A stretch of DNA of 64,000 bases from Candidatus Rubrivivax defluviihabitans (GTDB taxonomy: Bacteria > Pseudomonadota > Gammaproteobacteria > Burkholderiales > Burkholderiaceae_C). Both the position numbers and the translations under genes were made by a program. Location of the stretch: positions 92,034-156,033 of the forward strand of contig JADJMW010000007.1 in the NCBI GenBank assembly GCA_016709385.1. Direction: 5' to 3'. Positions 60,159 to 64,000 of the stretch are shown here, one piece after another. Under the pieces are notes generated by a model, which saw only the letters and a list, made by a program, of their open reading frames with translations, ran no database searches and was not told the DNA's origin. The stretch's first letter is position 1; each line of letters begins with the position of its first letter.

Positions 60159-61049
60159 CTAAGCGGCGGCGGGCCGGCCGCGGTCAACCTTGGGCGGCCG
60201 CCCGAACTTGCGGGTGTACTCCCGCGAGAACTGAGAAGCACTGTCATACCCCACGCGGAAGGCGATGTCGGAGACCTTCTCGTTCGAGTTCCGCAAGGCA
60301 TCGCGGGCATGCAGGAGCCGGAGTTCCTTCTGGTACTGCAGCGGCGAGGTCCCCGTGACAGCCTTGAAGTGCTGGAAGAAAGCGGAACTGCTCATGGCCG
60401 CCTGCCGCGCGAGGTCGCCGATGGTCAACGGGCGCGAGAGGTCGGACTGAATGGCACGTGTGGCCTGGAAGATTCGGCTCGCCGAGGTCTCGTGCCAGAG
60501 CAACTTCTGCAGCGGTTCGGCGTGCGACCCCATCAAGAGGCGCGCGTGGATCTCGCGGCGCGTGATCGGCGCCAGCAGGCGACGCGCGTCTTCGTGCTCG
60601 CATTGCCGTAGGTAGCGCAGAAGTGCACCCTCCATCTCCAGGTCGGTGGAGCACAGTGAAATCGAGAACGTGTCCTGCGCGCTGGTACCCAGCGCCGGGG
60701 TCACGTCCGGAGCGAGCGCACGCAAGAGGTCCATGTCGAGCGGCAGCACGAGCGCGACGTAGGGGCGGTCCCGCGCCGCCTCGGTGATGCGCGACACGAC
60801 AGGCAGTGCATGACTCACAAGCAGCGACTGACCGTCGGCCACCTTCAGGGTCTTGGCCTGGGTGCCGACCTCCTTGGCACCCCGCAGCACGAGGCAAAGC
60901 AGCGGGCGATAGACGGAGGCGTCCTGCCCGGTCGTCGCGGAGAACCGCAGCATGTGCACGCCGCTCGGCGCATGGGCGAGTGCGCCCTGGGCCACGCCTG
61001 ACTGGTCCAGCAGTGTGGACACCTGGTCCAACAGCGTCTGAGTGGCCAC
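60159..61049 (-). CDS. AraC-family transcriptional regulator
   Basis: This 296-residue regulator has an N-terminal AraC_N-type cupin-like domain (about residues 20-170, LLCLVLRGAKEVGTQAKTLK). The C-terminal double HTH (about 195-290) has RPLTIGDLARQAAMSSSAFF and KVSDIAFRVGYDSASQFSRE. Members often sit next to and control SDR or aldo-keto reductase genes. Here it is divergent from the SDR gene at 61207 with a 157-base shared region, so that SDR pair is the probable target. The length and both HTH motifs are intact. Confidence 0.88.
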   Translation of the reverse strand: MATQTLLDQVSTLLDQSGVAQGALAHAPSGVHMLRFSATTGQDASVYRPLLCLVLRGAKEVGTQAKTLKVADGQSLLVSHALPVVSRITEAARDRPYVALVLPLDMDLLRALAPDVTPALGTSAQDTFSISLCSTDLEMEGALLRYLRQCEHEDARRLLAPITRREIHARLLMGSHAEPLQKLLWHETSASRIFQATRAIQSDLSRPLTIGDLARQAAMSSSAFFQHFKAVTGTSPLQYQKELRLLHARDALRNSNEKVSDIAFRVGYDSASQFSREYTRKFGRPPKVDRGRPAAA

Positions 61050-61206
61050 GGATTCCTCCTCACGTGAGGGTATAGCACACGCAGGAGTTCAGCTTGGCTG
61101 AAACGTCGGAGAGTCGGAAGATCAGGCATGAAAGCAGGCGAATCAGGAATGAATGTTCGAGCTCACCCTCGTATTGTCGAAACATCAATCGGCAAGGACG
61201 GACACC

Positions 61207-62074
61207 ATGGCAAAGATCTTCATCACGGGCGTTGCGGGCGGCTTCGGCCTGCCCACGGCACTGGCACTTCTTGAAAAGGGCCACGCGGTTGCCGGCAGCG
61301 TGCGCCGCCGCCGCGGCAAGAACGCTTCGGCAGTGGCCACGCTCGAATCCGCCGGGGCGCACCTGGTCGAGATGGACGTGACCGGCACAGCCAGCACCGA
61401 CCGGGCAGTGGCGCAGGCCGTGACGCTGCTCGGAGGCCTGGACGTTCTGTTCAACAACGCTGGCATCGGGTCCTACGGCATCCAGGAGTTGATGTCCGCC
61501 GAGGAGATGGCGCGGGTCTTCGACGTCAACGTCATGGGCGTCCAGCGCGTCATGCGCGCAGCGTTGCCGACCTTGCGCGCGCAGGGGCGCGGCACGGTGC
61601 TCTACACGTCCAGCCTGATCGGCCGGATCGCGATGCCGTTCTACGGCACCTATTCGGCGTCCAAGTGGGCGCTGGAGGCGATCGCCGAGTGCTACCGGAC
61701 GGAGTTGTCGGGCTTCGGCATCGAGTCGTGCATCGTCGAGCCCGGTGCGATGCCCACCGCCTTCTTCGAGGGCATGGTGGCGCCCGACGATCCCGCGCGG
61801 GAAGCCCAGTACGGCGAGTTCGCCCAGGTGCCCGGGATGTCGGCGCAAGGTCTGGCGCAGATGCTCGAGTCCATCCCGGCGCAACGGCTACAGCATCGCC
61901 GAGGCGGTCGTGGCCCTGCTGGATCCGCCGTTCGGGGAAAAGCCGTTTCGCACGGTCGTCGACCACACCGGGGTCGGCCCCGAGATCGAGCGCTACAACC
62001 GGGCGCTGCACGACGTGACACGCACCGTCATGACGAACTTCGGCATCGAGCAGATGCTCGCCTTGAACGCTTGA
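61207..62074 (+). pseudogene. Short-chain dehydrogenase, single frameshift near C-terminus
   Basis: ATG 61207 starts an SDR with IFITGVAGGFGLPTALALLE, VLFNNAGIGSYG, YTSSLIGRIAMPF (Ser) and YSASKWALEAIAE (Tyr, Lys). After LAQMLESIPA at about 61880 the frame shifts by one. The next frame continues NGYSIAEAVVALLDPPFGEK and ends at 62074, giving about 289 residues if joined. All catalytic residues precede the shift. Loss of a CG pair in the CGCGC context near 61882 would explain it, as a real mutation or a sequencing error. Confidence 0.82.
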
Positions 62075-62087
62075 TGAGAGCCCGCGC

Positions 62088-62900
62088 ATGAAGACCATCC
62101 TGATCACCGGCGCCTCTTCGGGCATCGGCAAGGCCACGGCGCTGCGCTTTCAGTCCGAGGGCTGGAACGTGGTCGCCACGATGCGCGATCCGTCGGCCGG
62201 ACGTGACCTCGAACGGTTGGACCGGGTTGCGGTCACCCGCCTCGATGTGACCCACGCGTCGACGATCGATGCCGCCATCGCCACGGCCGTGGATCGTTTC
62301 GGCCGGATCGACGTGCTGCTGAACAATGCTGGCTACGGCGCGTACGGCCCGCTCGAGGCATTTTCGACCGAGCGCATCCGCCGGCAGTTCGACACCAACG
62401 TCATCGGACTGCTGAATGTGACGAAGGCCGTGCTGCCGCACATGCGGGCGAAACGGTCGGGCACGATCATCAACATCTCATCGATCGGTGGGCAGATCAC
62501 ATTCCCGCTCGGCACGCTCTATCACGGGACCAAGTTCGCCGTGGAGGGGCTGTCCGAGGCGTTGCACTTCGAACTCGAGCCGCTGGGCATCCGGGTGAGG
62601 CTCGTGGAACCCGGCATGATCAAGACGGACTTCGGCGGCCGTTCGTTCGACTTCGCGATGGAGGAGCGCCTGTCCGACTACGCCTCCACGGTCGAGGCGA
62701 TGGGGCGCCTGTTCGGCAAGCTGGCCAGCGATCCGTCTCCGCCCGAGGTCGTCGCCGAGGTGGTTTGGGCAGCTGCCAATGAAGCCGGGGACACCCTTCG
62801 CTATCGCGCCGGAGCAGACGCCCAACGCTTGCTCGATGATCGAAAGGTCCAGGACGACGCGGCCTTCATCGGCAGTCTGAAGGCTTTGATGAATGGCTGA
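62088..62900 (+). CDS. Short-chain dehydrogenase/reductase
   Basis: This 270-residue SDR of the retinol-dehydrogenase-like classical group has TILITGASSGIGKATALRFQ, VLLNNAGYGAYGPLEAFSTE, IINISSIGGQITFPLGTL (Ser) and YHGTKFAVEGLSEALHFELE (Tyr, Lys). The VEPGMIKTDFGGRSFDF segment is typical of this group. It starts 13 bases after the frameshifted SDR and probably shares its transcript under the divergent AraC regulator. The substrate is unknown. Confidence 0.88.
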   Translation: MKTILITGASSGIGKATALRFQSEGWNVVATMRDPSAGRDLERLDRVAVTRLDVTHASTIDAAIATAVDRFGRIDVLLNNAGYGAYGPLEAFSTERIRRQFDTNVIGLLNVTKAVLPHMRAKRSGTIINISSIGGQITFPLGTLYHGTKFAVEGLSEALHFELEPLGIRVRLVEPGMIKTDFGGRSFDFAMEERLSDYASTVEAMGRLFGKLASDPSPPEVVAEVVWAAANEAGDTLRYRAGADAQRLLDDRKVQDDAAFIGSLKALMNG

Positions 62901-63447
62901 AGCACGCCACAGGTAGCACCTACGCCGCCGGTCGCCGGCGGCTGCTCTTGGCCGGGTCGAGCCTCGCAGCGCTCAGTTCGTCGCCGCATTGCTGACCTTC
63001 GCCGGCACTTCGAGATCCGATTTTTCGAGCGCGTCCCGAAGGTCAGCTGATGGCCGGGTCGAGCCGACGAAAGGCTCAGATTCGTCGCCGGGAACCTGCC
63101 ATTCGTGGGTACTCGGTGACGAGATTTTCGAGACCGGCGGGAAGGTCGGCTTGTGGCCGGGTGCTGCCCGCCACCTCGCTGCGCCCGTGCGGCGGCTGTC
63201 CAACCCAGTGCGGGCATTACTACCCAGTGGCGCTGGGCTCCGTACGAATGAGAGGTCGCCAAGGTCGGCCGTTGTCGGCTGCCACGGTTGGATCGACGGT
63301 CGCGGAGAGGCTGCCGTTGATGATGTAGTTCCATAGATCAACGACAAGCAAGTTGCCTCGTCCCCCTGCCCTTCCATTCCCCTTGCTCAACGCGGCGCCA
63401 CGCAACCCGACGCACCGGGTGCGCGCTATCGCCTGGGAGCGCGCAGA
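62901..63447. other. Intergenic, no gene; REP-like elements
   Basis: No coding region was recognised. REP-like copies lie at about 62949-62966 and 63050-63070. From 63448 on, the TTTACCGTCA array begins. Confidence 0.5.
63050..63070 (+). repeat. REP-like palindromic element
   Basis: ATGGCCGGGTCGAGCCGACGA is a variant of the copies at 54524 and 56540. A partial copy lies about 100 bases upstream at 62949-62966. Confidence 0.45.
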
Positions 63448-63605
63448 TTTACCGTCAGCACGCCCAATCCGCCGATTGTCCGAAACCCGCATGGATGCTG
63501 GACTTCGCACTCGAGATTTACCGTCAACCCGAAAATCGCCCTGACGGCAAATCCTCTTTTCCGCCGGGAACTCAGCGCGACGTTTTACCGTCAGATTTAC
63601 CGTCA
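63448..63605. repeat. Array of TTTACCGTCA direct repeats
   Basis: Exact TTTACCGTCA units start at 63448, 63517, 63584 and 63596, the last two 12 bases apart, all in the same orientation. With the pair at 63794/63806 they cluster just before and inside the guaA-end-like repeat. They may be integrase arm-type binding sites or replication-type iterons. Confidence 0.7.
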
Positions 63606-63622
63606 GATTGAAGGGCATCCTG

Positions 63623-63716
63623 CGATAGATCTCGATAGATCTCGACAGACATTCGCCCGTTGAATCAACGCAATAGCTCGACTTTTCGATAGACCTCGAT
63701 AGATCCCGATCGATCG
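63623..63716. repeat. CGATAGATCT-type short repeats
   Basis: CGATAGATCT occurs in tandem at 63623-63642 and is followed by CGACAGAC. TCGATAGACC, TCGATAGATCCC and GATCGATCG follow at 63686-63716. The related CTATCGACATCTATCGAC lies inside the att-like repeat. The 10-base period suggests protein binding along one face of the helix. Confidence 0.55.
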
Positions 63717-63722
63717 AAAACT

Positions 63723-64000
63723 ACTCCCACTCGATCATCAACGAGCCTTCTAAGCTGTTGATTCGTAAGGCGATCGCGGCTGCTCCGCAGACTTTTACCG
63801 TCATATTTACCGTCAGCCTGTCAAGCACCAGCATTGGCGCGGGTTTCCGGGCGGTTCGGCCAAAGTTGACCTTTCGAGATCTATCGACATCTATCGACTC
63901 CGATGACGGCTGCCAGCTTCCATCGGCGCGCGTCCATGCCGGTCGCGAAAGCCCCCTAGTAGGGGACGGCATCAAACACGTTAGCTGTTGTCCCGCAACA
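63723..64000. repeat. guaA-end-like att repeat, copy 2
   Basis: Same sequence and orientation as 46876-47152, offset about 16.85 kb, with roughly ten differences. It begins with the complement of a GuaA-like C-terminus (MIEWE-stop) and holds the TTTACCGTCA pair at 63794 and 63806. The repeat continues to the window edge, so a third tumA-tumE copy may follow outside. Confidence 0.8.

Noticed and set aside
63448..63815. TTTACCGTCA array as a CRISPR array
   Set aside because: Units are only 10 bases, spacing is 12 bases or irregular, and there are no unique spacers of 25-40 bases and no cas genes.

Overview
The window is GC-rich DNA with the codon use and gene content of a betaproteobacterium, most likely order Burkholderiales. 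That placement is inferred from protein families and gene neighbourhoods; there is no rRNA or other marker here. About two thirds of the window is catabolic gene clusters. The last third (about 42.7 kb to the end) is an accessory region with toxin-antitoxin modules, an insertion sequence, long repeats and broken genes.

Layout. 0-2 kb: tail of a peptide-type ABC ATPase, an eroded integron-type integrase, and a HigA antitoxin whose HigB toxin survives only as a C-terminal stub. 1.6-4.9 kb: a tetraheme cytochrome c and a Tat-exported flavoprotein that look like an electron-transfer pair, divergent from a LysR regulator. 5.0-18.8 kb: an hpa (homoprotocatechuate) meta-cleavage operon. HpaR is divergent from a TRAP transporter, followed by hpaG1-hpaG2-hpaE, an exported esterase, hpaD-hpaF-hpaH-hpaI, gabD and a class II aldolase. 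This would convert 3,4-dihydroxyphenylacetate to pyruvate and succinate, but hpaF carries a frameshift in this sequence and hpaBC is absent. 18.8-19.4 kb: fused relics of an integrase and a MetE-like enzyme. 19.5-22.4 kb: a vanA-like oxygenase, a GntR regulator and a vanB-like reductase.

22.6-41.4 kb: a tightly packed minus-strand run of 16 genes, divergent from a LysR gene at 41.7 kb. It encodes two flavin monooxygenase-like proteins, a small Rieske ferredoxin, a type I extradiol dioxygenase, an alpha/beta hydrolase, a fumarylacetoacetase-family enzyme, a cyclase-family hydrolase, a cupin, an erythronate-dehydrogenase-like SDR, a lipoprotein arylsulfatase, an MFS transporter, a universal-stress/hemerythrin fusion, and an envelope module (DUF1302, DUF1329, YCF48/BNR, RND). 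It reads as a complete, apparently uncharacterised pathway for an aromatic, possibly sulfated, hydrophobic substrate.

42.7-64 kb: a ParE/RelE-type toxin-antitoxin pair, two copies of a tumE-tumA-like module (one toxin copy broken), an IS5-family element with a 4-bp target duplication inside an IS91-type relic, a PLP sulfhydrase/sulfo-lyase next to a broken TRAP binding protein, an internally duplicated secreted protein with four frameshifts, a GNAT enzyme, an intradiol dioxygenase, several SDRs, two hotdog thioesterases and an AraC regulator. Two direct copies of a roughly 277-bp sequence that begins like the 3' end of guaA lie 16.8 kb apart. With 12-bp-spaced TTTACCGTCA repeats beside them, they suggest the ends of an integrative element. 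No CRISPR array, rRNA or tRNA was recognised.
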